Shown piece by piece: positions 11,016-23,526 of a DNA stretch of 64,000 bases. The DNA lies in NCBI GenBank assembly GCA_949130495.1, contig OX422216.1:362042605-362106604 (forward strand), in the 5' to 3' direction. A program made the translations under genes and the position numbers. The notes under the pieces are model-generated. The model was not told the origin of the DNA. It ran no database searches and worked only from the letters and a program-made list of their open reading frames with translations. Position 1 is the stretch's first letter. Every line of letters begins with the position of its first letter. This DNA is from Sambucus nigra (Eukaryota; Streptophyta; Magnoliopsida; Dipsacales; Adoxaceae).

Positions 11016-11572
11016 ATACTTTCCGTCCTTAAAATTCGACGAAGTGTAAAGGCGCAAAAATAAAATATGGTTCATATATGTCTACTCATAAAATACCACA
11101 ATTGGGCACCCATACACCCAATCCTACAAGCACATAACCCCCGATCAAAGATACAATATATATCCTAACTATAGATATAAGAATAACTATGTAAATAACG
11201 GCATACCACGCTCTCGGATAAATCACCACTCAATTATATCTCTAAATGTCATCATAGCATTTAAATCCTCAAATCAAATCACATCACTCCATCGATACAC
11301 TATATACCCAAAATTTATACTAACGATCTATCAAATAAATATCGTCTCCAAAATCAACTCTAAGGATCCATACATCAAGATTACTACTTCTAACCTCAAT
11401 GCCTACAACGTCCTCAACACAAAACTCCTTATCTCCAAGAAACATAACTAACAAGTATGCTAGACTCAATATCTTTGAGAGTACGAATCAATAAAGGGAA
11501 TCAAAGATAGATAATGCAGAAGCTAAACAGACTCACTACCTTCCAGACCTAAGACCATATTTGGATACCATC
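11016..11572 (-). other. H1 residual internal region with degenerate primer site
   Basis: At the 3' side lies a decayed polypurine tract (minus strand GGACGGAAAGTA). At the 5' side, minus strand TGGTATCCAAATATGG at about 11570 down to 11555 corresponds to TGGTATCAGAGCATGG, the initiator-Met primer site of the related elements. I see no Gag or Pol residues between them. Confidence 0.65.
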
Positions 11573-13175
11573 TGTAACACCTCGGATAATCTGGCAAGCG
11601 AGGTGACCAGCAACCACTAACAAACTACATCGACTGCCACTAAATAAGTAATATTCCTTAACATGTGACAGATATGAGACATATAAAAATTCAAGTCACA
11701 AGATAATGATTAAATTGATCAAATAATACTAAGTACTCATGCAATAATAAATCCATCACCATGCTAATATCCAAAATAATCCAACTCCAAATAAATATAA
11801 ACTCGAATAAAATGATCCAACTGTAAATATCTAAATAAAACTTTAAACAACTGGGGAACTGATTGGCCCACCAAATCCATAAATAAAGTCTAATAATAAA
11901 TATTACAGAATAAAAATAGATCTAAACAACTAAAATATCTAAAATAAACTCCAGGTACACCACCAAATATCTCAAATACTCCAATGCAACTACTCCAAGC
12001 TATATGTAATACCCCGCTTTTTTATGATATTAAATAATTATGGAATTAATTATTATTGTTGGATTAATTAAATTAAAAAGGTCAGGAAATTTAATTGTTA
12101 ATTAATCTGAAATTAAAATAATTATTAACTAGCGTGCCAAGAGTTAAAATTTATTGATGGAAATCATTGATTATTATTGTGGGTATATATAATATGGAAT
12201 TATATAATTTTTATAAGTTGTCGGAGTGCAAAATATGACCGTTTCTTATTTTAAGTCAGGACGCACGTGTGAGTCGTGTCGGGACTAATAGTATGGAATA
12301 AAAAGATAAATTATTTTTGTATAACTCGTATGGTAATTTCAAGTGCAACATTGAGTTCGAAAGGGTCGAGATAGTCCGAAAACTCTATTCGGGCATTTTA
12401 TTTGGACTCTGGGGTAATTTTAAGCCTTACCGGCACCCCGTAGGGGTATTTTTGTTCTTTGGAATTTTGGAGTAATAATATGGACGAAAATTGGGAAATA
12501 AATGATAGATGCACTAAGGTTAGATAGGAGTTATCAGTTCTAAACCGACAAGAGAGAAAAGAGAAAGTCATAGAGAAAGGTAAAAGGGACTATTGGAGTT
12601 CTTGGTGCCTAACCCAAGAACACACACCAAAAACTATACCAAAGTGTAGATCGCGAGACGAGGAATGCACCCATACCTATATCAAAAGCGGATCAGACCG
12701 TTGAAATTAAGGCAAGTGTTTAATTCTTGCAATTTATAGCAACAAGCATGTTCATATTAGTGTAGACGTATTATATTCACTATTTGATTCATAATTTTTG
12801 ATGAAATTGGAGGATTAATGGCATTTATTAAAATCTGGAGATTTAAGTAGGATGAATTCCTCATGTAGATAATTTAGAAATCCCAAATTCATGAGTATTA
12901 ATGATGGACGAAATTAAAATTGACGTTCTTTTATGGAAATTTGATGAACTAGGGTTTTGAATTGTTAAATTGGGGATTTTGGGTTTTATAACTGATTTAT
13001 GATGAATTAATGGTTCAAAGTTAAGGGAAATAATTTATACATGTTAGAACATTAATTAGAATTGCTATTTTGGTGTTGGGGTTGAGAAATTTAGAGGTTT
13101 TAGGACTGAAATTTTGAGGAAGACGAAGTATGAACATTAAAACATAACAGTTCTGGCCAAACCAGATAAAGACCC

Positions 13176-13256
13176 CATCTCGTTCGAACGAGATGGAATC
13201 TCGTTCGAACGAGAAGTCAGAGTCGTTTAAATGACCTGCTAAGTTGTTTGAACGAC
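13176..13256 (+). repeat. palindrome cassette in LTR A (TCGTTCGAACGA type)
   Basis: CATCTCGTTCGAACGAGATG (13176-13195) is a perfect 20-bp palindrome. TCTCGTTCGAACGAGA (13199-13214) is a perfect 16-bp one. GTCGTTTAAATGAC (13222) and GTTGTTTGAACGAC (13243) are degenerate units. The cassette begins about 1.17 kb from the LTR start. Confidence 0.9.
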
Positions 13257-14172
13257 AGGTCCCAGAAAAGCCCAGAAATTCCCTTTTTTCCCAGATCATG
13301 TTACACAGTTAATTATGTAAGGAAAAGTTCCATTTACTAGTATTAGTTTAGTGCAGAATTATTTGGGAAGAAATCCTAGAATAATACCTTAAGTATTGAA
13401 TAGGTGAATTAACCTTGGGAATTTCGAGAGTGTGAATAAGCGGGTTAATTGCGTAAGTAGTGAAGAGAAATATAATACGTGTAGAAGTATAAATATGGTT
13501 TGGATGAATACCTAATTTTTTGTAAGGCTTAAGAAATGCCTATTATTATATGTTTATCATTATTGTGTGTATAGCATACCTACACTGCTTACTATCGGGA
13601 GGAGGTTTCGCGTAGTGGACGGCCTTATCCTAGGTGACCCAATGGGGGGATATTTGACTTGTACCCAGAGCTTATGAACTTGATACATGTTATCTGTTAC
13701 GTAAGATAGTTTCGACTCTTGAATGGGAGTGTAGGTATGTGCGTGACCCATTTAGATGGTGAGTATGCTTCCAAATTTGGGTTATGAGATTTATGGTTCA
13801 TGAGAGAGAATGAACTAGTTGTCCTTTATGCAGCGAGCGATGCACCGGGACATGATAGCAAAGTATGCATTGCGCCAAGTGCTCCTAACCAAGGGGAGAA
13901 GGATTTGTATATATATGTATAGGGATGACACGACTATATATATATATAGTTATAGTTATGAATTATCCCCTTAGTTATAGTTATAGTTGTGAATAATCCT
14001 AATGTGTGAAATTAGCAAATATGTAAATGTTTATAAACTAGTTAACTTAAGGGGATAAAGTATTTACTACTAGAACAGAGAATATCAAATGCTGTTAATG
14101 GGAGTGAGCTATTAAATGACGTATTCTATGGGCAATACGAGTTTCTGTTAAGAGCTATAATTAGTAGTATAT

Positions 14173-17100
14173 TGTAATACCCCATATTTTTATGCAATAT
14201 TAATTTGGGGATTTATTAAATTCAATGTGAGTTATTAATTTAATATAAATCCAGAAATTAATCACTTCATAATTATTAACGGGATGTGAGTTAGTAATTA
14301 TGGGAAATTTGTTTTTGAATATTACTAATGAGTAAAGTAATATAATATTAGTTCTATTAAATGTCAAGAGTGAATAAAATGACAATTTTGGAAATTTGAG
14401 TCGGGACACTCCCGTGTCGTGTCGGGACTAAATATTGATTAATAAAAGTGAATATATTATAAGTTGCTCGTATGGTCATTTTGAGTGCGCCAAAGTTTTC
14501 GGAAGGGTCGAGATAGCCAGAAAAGTATACCCGAGAGTTTAGTTTGGATCTCGGGGCATTTTTAGGCCTATTTAGCACCCCGGGAGGGCATTTTAGACAT
14601 TTTACATTTTTGGGTAATTAAACCCACGAAATTTCAAGGGTTATATCAGATGCCTAAGGTTACCTTCTAGGGTTAAAACAACTCAAACTTTAGAACGGCC
14701 ATAAGAGAGGGATGGAGGAAGCTTTCTAAGCAAATCAAGGCCAAAAAGTCACCCGATTGCACGGTCACCACCACCAACGCGTAGATCGCGCGACGGGGAA
14801 CGCAACCACACCAAAATCATTCGCAAATCAAAATTCAAAAAATCCCAGGCAAGTGTTTATCTTGCTTATTTTCGTTAATGCATCACTCATGTTAGTCTAG
14901 GGATGATTAGGATGAGTTTCATGGAAGAAAGCCCGAGTTGGAGATGGAAATCGCATGTAGTAATGATTTGAATGATAATCTGGAAACCCCTTCACATGTA
15001 GAGGATTAAACCATGAATTTATGATGTTTTAGAAGAAGAAAATTCTAAAAAAGACTGATTAGAACCATGTTAAAGATATTTCTAGGGTTCTTGAGATTTA
15101 CATGAATTTTGGCATGTTAATCCATGGTTATTAATGGAAATTTGCATGCTCTACGTAGGAGATGTATGATATGGGTTTATACTCATAGTAGTACAAATTT
15201 TGGGCGATTGGGAATGAAAAATCTGGATTTGGATGAAGTTGTGTGTTACAACCCGTAACTGGTTAATTGCAGAATTCGCCATACCTGCTTGATCGATCGA
15301 TCGAGCCAAGAGCTTCGATCGATCGAAGGTTCGATCGATCGAGCCCCTACCCTCGATCGATCGACCCCTCTTGGCAAACTTAAATTCCCCTTTTAAAATT
15401 GTTGAATTAATTCTAAATGAAGAATACTCCTTAGACATCCTTATTAAAATATTTTGGGAGATAATGATGACCAGTAGGATTTATTAATGATTAAGAGACC
15501 TTTAATGTAAGGCGAAATTTATATTTTTGGGGTGTTTATATATAAGGGGCGATGGAATTTTGTATTAAAGGGAGAGATACGCAAAATGGTTACGATGGAA
15601 AATAGATGAATACCTACTGAATTTTACACTTGGGAGGATAGAGTTCATGAGTGTTACGTAGTAAGTTGGAATAATCCCTTGAATTATAGATAGAGACGAA
15701 TCGTTATACGTGGTAACAAATAATGGGAAAATAAGGATAAATGTCGTGATTATGGGTTATGGGATGAACCTAAATTGATATGATAAAAGTAGTATATTTA
15801 TATGACTGTGTATGCATACATTATATACATGTGAAAATCATGCCCGCGCTACTTGCTATCCCTGAGATTACCGCGCTGGGACAGTCTTATCTAGATGGGA
15901 CCTTTATGGGGGATATTGACTCGTACCCTAGAAGATATATATCCTTGGTACAGGCTATCTGATCGATGGTCAGACGGTCCTAAGAGACGTGAAGGTATGT
16001 GCTGACCTCTTAGAGACTTGGAATCTATGCTTCGCCTCAATATTGTTTGTGTATGTGTTAATAGAGTTCGAGAGTGATTCCGAACTTGTATTTACCTTAG
16101 TACGAGAGATACGGGGATTGGATAGCAGAGTATGCCCGCACCATAATTTTTATGTGGGGTGCAGTTAGAATATATATATATTATGAGAGTATTTAATATA
16201 TATATGAAATTCTGAAATTTGGAACTACCTACTGTGTTATGGTAAGTAAGAAATGAATCTTGACTTCAATTTGGAAATACTTGTTTTGAAAAGTATAATA
16301 TGATACTGAAAACTTTATTAATAAATAAAGTTAAAAATGAGAGCTTTGTTACTGAATGAAATTTTCCTCTTAAACAATTATATTGTCAGTTTTAAATCTT
16401 ACGAGTAACCTAAGATAAGTTAAACCATTGGGAAGATTAGTGCGATATAAGATAAGATAATCAGTTGGGAAGATTAGTGCGATAGGCATGCACATTAGAA
16501 GAGAGGCGAGAATTTCTCAAGAGAGTGTCGCGCTAATATGTTGTCGCATTGGCCTGTAAACATTTTTAATACTTGCTAAACAAATTTTAAATCATCTACA
16601 CTATCGGGCTCTGACCCGTTTCTATTTCTCTTTCTCTCTTGTATATATATGTATATATTACAGGTGCCCATCCACAGGGGCGTCTTGTGTAAGATCCTTT
16701 GGGAGGAACGCGCTGCAGCTTAGGTGGGAGTTGCAGGCCTCTTGCTTAGACGACTTCATTATTTGATTCCACTCCTAGCATATTCATTTAGTGGGGCATG
16801 TGTCGCCCTTTCCATTATTCAGTTGTTTTATTGGATATTGTGATTCAGTTATTTCTAGTATTGTCATTTTGGGATTTATTACTTTCTGGATGTTTTTACT
16901 TTAAGTTTTAATGCTGGGATTTAGTAGTTGAATGTTTAAATTATTTGGATTATATGTTCCAGGATAATTGTGGTGTGATTCTTGAATATTGAATTGTTGT
17001 AAATATTTAAATCTTGGTTTATAAAATAAAGTTTGGAAAGTAATGTCTAAAAATAGTTTTGACACTTAGCTTAATTAATTAGGGTGTTTAAATTGGAAAA

Positions 17101-17203
17101 GTTATTTTTACGACAGTGATGCTAAGAATGAATCAACTGCTCACCTTGATTTTAATTTAATAAAGGAGTGATCGCCCGGTATTTAATTAGGCGGGGTGTC
17201 ACA
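14173..17203 (+). mobile_element. solo LTR B (Tekay/Del-like), nested in A
   Basis: It begins TGTAATACCCCATATTTT and ends TTAGGCGGGGTGTCACA, about 3.03 kb, with no internal region. It is highly similar over its whole length to C at 25500-28510 on the other strand. The flanking pentamers are TATAT and TTTAT, a one-mismatch target duplication. A TATA-like run (ttatatataagg) lies near 15536. Confidence 0.85.
15293..15364 (+). repeat. palindrome cassette in LTR B (TCGATCGATCGA type)
   Basis: Four units contain TCGATCGATCGA, at 15293, 15315, 15331 and 15353. The second is extended to the perfect 16-bp CTTCGATCGATCGAAG (15313-15328). The cassette is about 1.12 kb from the LTR start and about 170 bp upstream of the TATA-like run. 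Confidence 0.92.
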
Positions 17204-18443
17204 TTTATGTCTATGAACTAGTTGGGTATAATATGGATAACTAGGTTAGGGTAGATGTACGCTAGGTGTGCACATTAGTGGAGGGGTGAGGATCTCATGT
17301 GAGAGTTCGGAACTAATATGCACATAATAATTGCAATAATGCAGTTTTAAATACTTGCTAAAATAAATATTTTTACAAATCGGGCTCTGACCCGTTTCTT
17401 GCTATTTATCTTCTTTTGCTATATATATTATACCAGGTGTCCAGCCACAAGGTCACCACTAGACTTAGACATGTGGATCATTTGACGAGCTGCAGCTATT
17501 GTGGCAGTTGTAGGTTATTGATATTAGACCATTTTATCTTTTCATTCAGTTCTTAGTTCAGACATTTCAGTTAGGGCATGTGTCGCTCGTGTCTAGTTTA
17601 GTTAATTCAGAGATTGTATTTTCTTATTAGCTTTTCTTTTCCTGTTGGATTGAGTATTATGGATTCTATTGGTTTTAGACTTTGAACTAGAAGGTTTTAT
17701 CTAGTGTCATTTATTTTAGTATTTGATTCATGTTCAGTATTTATTCTTGTGGAATGGTAATGGCTTATATCTTAAAGCATGGAATTTTATTAACGAATTA
17801 ATTATATATAATTAATTGGGAAAATGTTTTGACACTTAGCTTAATTATTTATTAGGTGAGTAATAATGAAAAAAAAAATTCGACAGTGATGCTAAGAATG
17901 AACCAACTGAAAACTTTGATTTAATTTAATAAAGGACTGATCACCCGATATTTAATTAGGCGAGATGTTACACTATACCCGAAATGTTAGTCAACGCAAT
18001 GGGTCAGAGCCCACTGCATGAACACAATCTACTCTCCCCAATTAGGGTCCCTGAACCCAGACAATAGCATTATACATAATACGTACCATAATAGAATACT
18101 TTAAATTAAACGAGATAATTAATTAATGTGCGAATAAACGTAATCTACCACTATCTACCATACGACTAATGCACTCTAAAATGTAAGCCCAAATATTCCG
18201 TTATTACTATTATTTAAAATTTCATTCTTATCCTTACTCATTTTAATCATTAATTAATTAAATCCATACGATACCAATATGGACAGTCAACCCCTTATCG
18301 GTCCTGCACATACTCTTAGAACGCTTAAAGTTCTACACATTACACCCATTCCCCTCACTATAGCCAGTCAACTCGTATTTTATCAGTTATGTACATACTT
18401 GTGAGGTTCCATGCACGAAACATTACTATAGCCAGTCGGCCCA

Positions 18444-19635
18444 TGTAAGGACAAAATTTTCAATTGAGTCTGTTGTATGTTTATTTAACTTATTCCAAGA
18501 ACAAAACACATTTGAGTCATAGGTCATATTTTTATTGTCACGATCCCACATAGACTATGACGTATTGAAGTTTATTGAAGACGTTGCGAAAAAGTTTTAA
18601 AGATTTATCATGCCGATTTATGGTGCAAAATTCGTTTTCAAGTCAAATTGCATTCCGAGATCACTCAGGTATGAATGCGTAATTTTAATGGGACTCGGAA
18701 TTTATTTTAAAATTATTTGAGGATGTTATTTTATTAAGAAATAATGTTAAAATGTTGTTTAAAGTGTTTGAAAACATTTACACTTAATTTATTGTGAGAT
18801 AAAGATGGTTTAAAGTTGTGTTAAAATCAAACACACGCGTATTGTCGTTCAAATGACCATAGCAGTCATTCGAGTGACATGGGGATGTCATTTGAGCGAC
18901 ATGACTATGCCATTCGAGCGAGATGCCGATTTAAAAAAATTATGTAAGGCGTGTTTTTTCAGAAATTTCGTTTAGTGTGCATTCTGCAAAAATAGTATAC
19001 AACCACAACATTGTTTGCACATGTTTTCAAAGGTTTTATAAAGCCAAATACATCCTTCGAGTTTCAAGGATTCGAGATTTCATTACTTTATGCTACGGTG
19101 ATTTTTGTTAGCACCATTCGGAGTTTGTTCTACATAAAACTTTGTTGGGTTTTGCGAGAAGAAGAAGATTCGTGTTCAACATCGGAGATGTTACAAGCCA
19201 TATCAGTGGACACCGAGACATACGTGGACGCGTGTGTTATGGATGAGCATTGTGGAAGAAGGACTCTCTACGTGGGCACTGTAGAGGAGTGGTTGAAAAT
19301 CAAAAGAGCGTCAAGTCTCGAGGGTATCGAGTCATTGAGTAAGACTTGTGTTTGTTCCTTATAATTCCACGTCATAGTGATTGTCTGGCTTAGGCCCTCC
19401 CAGGCTTTTTCCCTTAGTGGTTTCCTCTTACATCCGGCATTGTGAGCATTATTTTCCTTAATTTATTTACCTTAATCACTAGATTCATGTTTAGTATTAA
19501 TTAAGATAAAATTTGGTTAAGTTAGAATTAGTTCACATCTTGGTGCAAATTAAAAATTGGAAAAAAGTTTTTCGTAAAAAGAAAAATTGTTTTGTCATCC
19601 TCAAAACACATTTTGCAAAGAAAAAAGGGACTACA
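18444..19635 (+). repeat. SIRE-1 5' LTR
   Basis: It starts TGTAAGGACAAAATTTTC and ends GGGACTACA, just before the primer site. It shares phrases (caattgagtc, tttgagtcatagg) with the LTRs at 33498 and 41724. A cassette of imperfect palindromes is at 18844-18900. The 117-codon frame at 19011-19364 lies inside the LTR and is not supported as a gene. Confidence 0.8.
18844..18900 (+). repeat. palindrome cassette in SIRE-1 LTR, degenerate
   Basis: GTCGTTCAAATGAC (18844), GTCATTCGAGTGAC (18865) and GTCATTTGAGCGAC (18887) are three 14-bp units with one or two broken pairs each. A further GCCATTCGAGCGAG-like unit follows at about 18909. Confidence 0.75.
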
Positions 19636-19638
19636 AAT

Positions 19639-19650
19639 TGGTATCAAAGC
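19639..19650 (+). promoter_or_regulatory. SIRE-1 primer binding site
   Basis: TGGTATCAAAGC, three bases after the LTR end, differs by one base from the initiator-Met tRNA complement TGGTATCAGAGC seen in the other elements here. Confidence 0.75.
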
Positions 19651-19692
19651 TAGAATCATATTTTTTTATGTTGATCCCTAAAGTTTTTTTAG

Positions 19693-20670
19693 GATGATAT
19701 TGGTGGTTTTGAAAGTTTTCGTGCTCCTATTTTTGATGGAACAAATTATGCTTATTGGAAAATGCAAATGAGAAGTTATTTAAAATCCATTGATGTGCAT
19801 GTGTGGTTAGCCATTGAAAAGGGTTGGTCTCCACCAGTCACACGAGAGGGTGAGGTCACTAGTTTGAAACCCGTTGAGTTATGGACCGATGTCGAACATA
19901 GACTTGCACTTTACAATTCTAAAGATTTGCACGTTATTTCCTCACATGTCACACCAGAAGACTACAATAGAATCATAACTTGTGAAACTTCAAAAGAGGA
20001 TTGGGATAAACTTTTACTTACTCACAAGGGCACTAGCACGGTTAGGGAATCTAATCTACAAATTCTCACTACACAGTTTGAGACGCTTAAGATGTTAGAA
20101 CGTGACTCATTTGATGAGTTTTATGCTAGGTTGTCTAATATTGTCAACTCGCCGTTTAACTTAGGAGAGAAGATTTTCGACAACCGTATAAAGAAAATTT
20201 TGAGATCTTTCCCGACTTGGTTTGATATGAAAGTGATCATTTTAAACTCATTAGGTATGCTTGAATCGACGAAACTTGAAGAGATTGTAGGTGACCTACA
20301 AACCTATGAACACGCTATGTTTACCTCCAAGCAAGTGCCAAAGAAAGACAATGGAATTTCTTTGAAATCCCGGAAGAAAAAGACTAAAGTTTCGGATGAT
20401 GATTCTGATTCCAATTTTGAGGATGTCGCCTTGTTGGCAAAGAAGTTCAAAAAGTTTCTTAAATTTCAAAAGCAATCAAAAGATGCCAAAAAGTTTGAGA
20501 AACTCAATAATAACAAGTTTGATTCCACCCCTAAAGATAAGAGTGAGAAATTTAATAGGTTTGAGTCGGATAGGTGTTTTGGGTGTGAGGGGTATGGTCA
20601 CAAAGTTGTCGAGTGTCCCACTAGACTTAAGAAAACGGGTAAGAAAATGATAGTTTATGTGCCTCCTTAA
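19693..20670 (+). pseudogene. gag: SIRE-type copia gag, no intact start
   Basis: The readable frame begins at 19693, immediately after a TAG, with DDIGGFESFRAPIFDGTNYAYW; the first methionine is at 19762, inside the conserved N-terminal domain, so the true start codon is lost. The 302 codons from 19762 include FRAPIFDG/YWKMQM (N-terminal copia gag domain), a central UBN2-like helical region (CETSKEDWDKLLLTHKG, LQILTTQFETLKM) and a zinc knuckle CFGCEGYGHKVVEC near residues 272-285, with all CCHC residues present. It ends in TAA at 20668. Gag would package element RNA. The coiled C-terminal part continues downstream in other frames. Confidence 0.85.
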
Positions 20671-21075
20671 GTGATAGTGATCCATAAGAGGGAGAGAGTT
20701 CCCCCAATGAGAGAAATTTTGTTTCTTTCTTGGCATTTCATATGAGTGACAACGATAAATCATCCCATGAATATTCTCATGTGCATGACACTTTCGAGGC
20801 CGTTGAATCCCAAGTGAGTGAGGGAGAAGCTAGTGAGGAAGACGAGATTGATGTGAAAGAGTTGCAAGTTGACTTTAATGAATTGTATGTCGAAGAGGTG
20901 AGGGTGAAAAGTCAAACTTTGAATTGCAAGCTAGGTTGAATGAGTGTGCCGTAGAAAATAACGATGTTTTGATTGAGGATCTTAGGTCACGGGAGAAGAA
21001 TCTTAGGGAGAAGCTAGAGTATGTTGATAAAGAGAGAGATAACCTTCTTGGTTTGATGGAGGCATTGAAAGAGGT
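20671..21075 (+). pseudogene. gag: SIRE-1 gag C-terminal coiled region, frameshifted and truncated
   Basis: Acidic sequence (SEGEASEEDEIDVKEL at about 20815) followed by QARLNECAVENN and REKNLREKLEYVDKERDNL is typical of the long coiled tail of SIRE Gag. It is spread over at least two frames and stops at the junction with E at about 21075. Confidence 0.7.
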
Positions 21076-21660
21076 GATGACATCCAACTGATATAAACCA
21101 AAGTGCGATCAAACCCAAATATGAATGACATCCAACTGATAAAAACCAGAGTGCGATTAAAATCCATCACAAGTTATCTCCAAATATCTCAATATTTAAA
21201 TAAATAAATCCAACTGAAATATTAAAACAACTTGGGAACTGAAAGGCCCAATAAACTCAAAATTAGTCTCATAAATAATACGACGGAATGGAAAGAGAAA
21301 TCTAACTACTAAGGCAATCCAGCTACACCTCCAAAAGATCTCCAATTAATCATATGCAGCAACTCCCAAATAAATTCTGAAAAAGATTAGTCAATGCATG
21401 TGTTAGAGCCAAAGCCCCGAGCATAAAAATCGGCTAATCTTCAAAATTAGGGTCCTTAAACCCAGACAATAGTGTTATATATCGACCATAACAATAAAAT
21501 CTTCTAATTACGAAGGTTATTAATCACCAAAAGTAAATTTCTAACTACCCGCAAGGTTTCTTTAAAAAGTCACACCAATCTTTTTTTAATTAACCCACCT
21601 TCCCCACAATATTAAATTTCCATTAAAAGAACCACAATTATAATTTACCAAGATACATGT

Positions 21661-21815
21661 CCCCTTGTCAAGTCCTCCGTCTGATCCGTTTTTATCCTGC
21701 GAACCTCGTGATATGACAAGGTTCCACACACACACACACACATCCCTTGTCAAGTCCGCCGTCTGATCCGTTTTTATCCTGCGATCCTCGCGATATGACA
21801 AGGTTCCACACACGA
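21661..21815 (-). repeat. tandem duplication of about 82 bp in the E LTR
   Basis: CCTTGTCAAGTCCKCCGTCTG with the following phrase (tttttatcctgcg, gatatgacaaggttccacac) occurs twice, at about 21661 and 21744. The same pair occurs in the 5' LTR at about 28577 and 28659, and on the opposite strand in F at about 61230-61390, so it belongs to the LTR family. Confidence 0.8.
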
Positions 21816-23056
21816 CACGACATAAATCGTCCTCTGACCCGTTTAAACTGTCGTCCCTAGACACATTATGTCGCCAATAAATTTTAATATCCGTTTTAGT
21901 CCTGCGATATTATTTTCCAATATTTCTTATACTCATTAATCAAATATATTTCCCCCACCCTTAACAGCGATGTGAAAATCCTCAAAATACCCCTTAGTCC
22001 CAATTAAGGGTTCCCAAAACACAAATTCTTCCTATCCTAAGTTAAGGATGATTATCAAAATTTGACTCCACCTAGATATCAATCCTAGGCAATCGTAATA
22101 ATGGTATAATATAGAAAACCAACCCCCACCCCAAATTATATAACCTTCATAGACTTACACTAACTAGTCCTATACCTAATTAGCATAAATCGCAACTAAG
22201 TCCCACTTACTAGTTCTATACCTAACAAGTGTACTATAACAAGGGGTGAAAACCAATTACCTACAATATCCAACGTCCCCGAGATATAAAAAATTATGAT
22301 GCTTACATAAAGTGGCACATTTAAAAATTTATAGCAACATTCGTATCAACACTAAATTCCCAATTAAATACTTTTAATCTAAATAGTGGAAATTAAGGAC
22401 ACTCAAATATTGTGATTTTCAGAATAATACTTTCATGCAAGTCCTATCATAGTTATTATTTGCTAACACAAGTAATTAATTTGATCTAGTGTTCTCACAT
22501 GAAATATCAAAATTTACTTTCTAACGGCTACTCTACATGCACATGCCCATAACACAATCGACTACACCAACACAACCCAAAGAACAACAAAGTTATAAGT
22601 ATTCGGTAACATTAATTTTTCATGAAAAATAGTCCCGAAATTTGTCTCTTTAATAATTATATTCATAACTTATTTTAGAAAACATGATTTTAATGGAGGA
22701 TTCAATCAAGACACATAACACTAAAGGAAAAGAATAGGGTAAACATGCCTGTGATTAGTTTGACAAAAATATGATTAGATATATGAGTTCCTCTCGAAAA
22801 ATGGATCAAAAACCCTTTTTGAACCAACTTGGGACAGATTAGTCTTGGCCTTCAAAACTGAGCTTGAAAAGTAATTTTAATGGTGTCTAGGGTTTTGAGG
22901 TAGAAGATGATGAACAAAGAAAGAGTCTGTTGCTCTTGGGTTGGCAAAATATAAATTTTAAAAAACCTAGCCTCGAAATATCATTTATATAAAAGAGTTA
23001 AAGAGTTTTAATATAACAAAACTTGTTAAAAAGACTTGCAGCGCACGAAATCTGTT

Positions 23057-23093
23057 GGGGTCGATCGATCGACCCCTGGCGTCGATCGATCGA
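23057..23093 (-). repeat. palindrome cassette in E 3' LTR
   Basis: GGGGTCGATCGATCGACCCC (23057-23076) is a perfect 20-bp palindrome, followed by TCGATCGATCGA (23082-23093). It lies about 230-265 bp from the LTR start and about 65 bp before the TATA-like box. The 5' LTR has only one unit (29976-29989). Confidence 0.92.
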
Positions 23094-23321
23094 TCACCCA
23101 GTTATTTTGGCAGTTCGGTTTAAAAATTTTTATAATAGATAAACTTTAAACATCAAATAAAAATTCGTTTTAACTCCGATTTCAATTCCATTTGAAGTTT
23201 TATTCTTCTAAAATCGTACCCAACATATTTAACCAATAAAAATTATAAAATTCAAAACTTTATTTTTCCCAAATTTTCCAATTAATTAATTAAATAAACT
23301 AATAAAAACACGGAGTGTTAA

Positions 23322-23334
23322 TACTTCCCCACTA
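23322..23334 (-). promoter_or_regulatory. E polypurine tract
   Basis: Minus-strand TAGTGGGGAAGTA lies directly before the 3' LTR. The same tract is at 32716 (H2) and 59611 (F). Confidence 0.8.
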
Positions 23335-23526
23335 GCAAAGAATTTTTCCCTCAAAATTCAGCAAAACTAATTGTGCACAATAAACCAAAATTCACAAGAG
23401 TCTACCATATCATACTATAATTAGGCCCCCATACACATAATTCTACCCAAGAGAAAGTATATATACTACACATTAATATAACATGTAACAAAATATCTTA
23501 CATACCGATCCCCTACTATCCACGAC

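Larger units (their letters stand above)
12005..17972 (+). mobile_element. solo LTR A (Tekay/Del-like), with solo LTR B nested inside
   Basis: It begins TGTAATACCCCGC and ends AGGCGAGATGTTACA, with no internal region, and is flanked by perfect 5-bp duplications CTATA (12000-12004 and 17973-17977). The empty site is visible in the paralogous H2 LTR at about 44570-44580. Without B it is about 2.94 kb. It shares phrases with B, C and D: gagatagtccgaaaa near 400 bp in, and gacagtgatgctaagaatga near the end. Chromovirus origin is inferred from the ends and length, since no protein is left. Confidence 0.85.
10585..18443 (-). mobile_element. H1: minus-strand chromovirus-type element with almost no internal region
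   Basis: On the minus strand the order is 5' LTR (18443 down to 11573, interrupted by solo LTR A), a degenerate initiator-Met primer site, about 557 bp of internal DNA, a polypurine-like tract, and the 3' LTR start (11015 down to 10585, where Athila is inserted). LTR ends read TGTAACACC. There is no gag or pol. The LTR matches H2 at 44156-46446 along 11573-12004 and 17978-18443. It is a large internal-deletion derivative of the Tekay/Del-like group. Confidence 0.75.
11573..18443 (-). repeat. H1 5' LTR, interrupted by solo LTR A and cut by SIRE-1
   Basis: The left part 11573-12004 and the right part 17978-18443 align without a gap to 44156-45010 of the H2 5' LTR once A and one copy of CTATA are removed. 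The rest of the LTR is missing because copia element SIRE-1 starts at 18444. Confidence 0.75.
18444..21075 (+). mobile_element. SIRE-1: 5' portion of a SIRE/Maximus-type copia element
   Basis: An LTR (18444-19635), an initiator-Met-like primer site and a gag region follow in order, then the element is cut at about 21075, where minus-strand LTR sequence of element E begins. Pol and the 3' LTR are absent. It is inserted into the H1 5' LTR, whose sequence stops at 18443 after ...AGTCGGCCCA. The right-hand junction contains atgacatcc, a phrase also present in the E LTR, so the truncation may be a microhomology join. Confidence 0.82.
21076..23321 (-). repeat. E 3' LTR, truncated at its inner end
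   Basis: Read on the minus strand it begins TTAACACTCCGTG (family consensus TGTAACACCCCGTG). It aligns with 25080-25499 plus 28511-30207. It contains the uninterrupted site (aacccaccttcccc, 21593-21606) into which C inserted in the other LTR. A TATA-like box is at about 22984-22993. At the left end a block including ccaactgata and aaagtgcgat is duplicated (21085-21160). Confidence 0.8.

Noticed and set aside
19011..19364. 117-codon plus-strand ORF
   Set aside because: It lies inside the SIRE-1 LTR, is not conserved as a frame in the related LTRs at 33498 and 41724, and has no recognisable domain.
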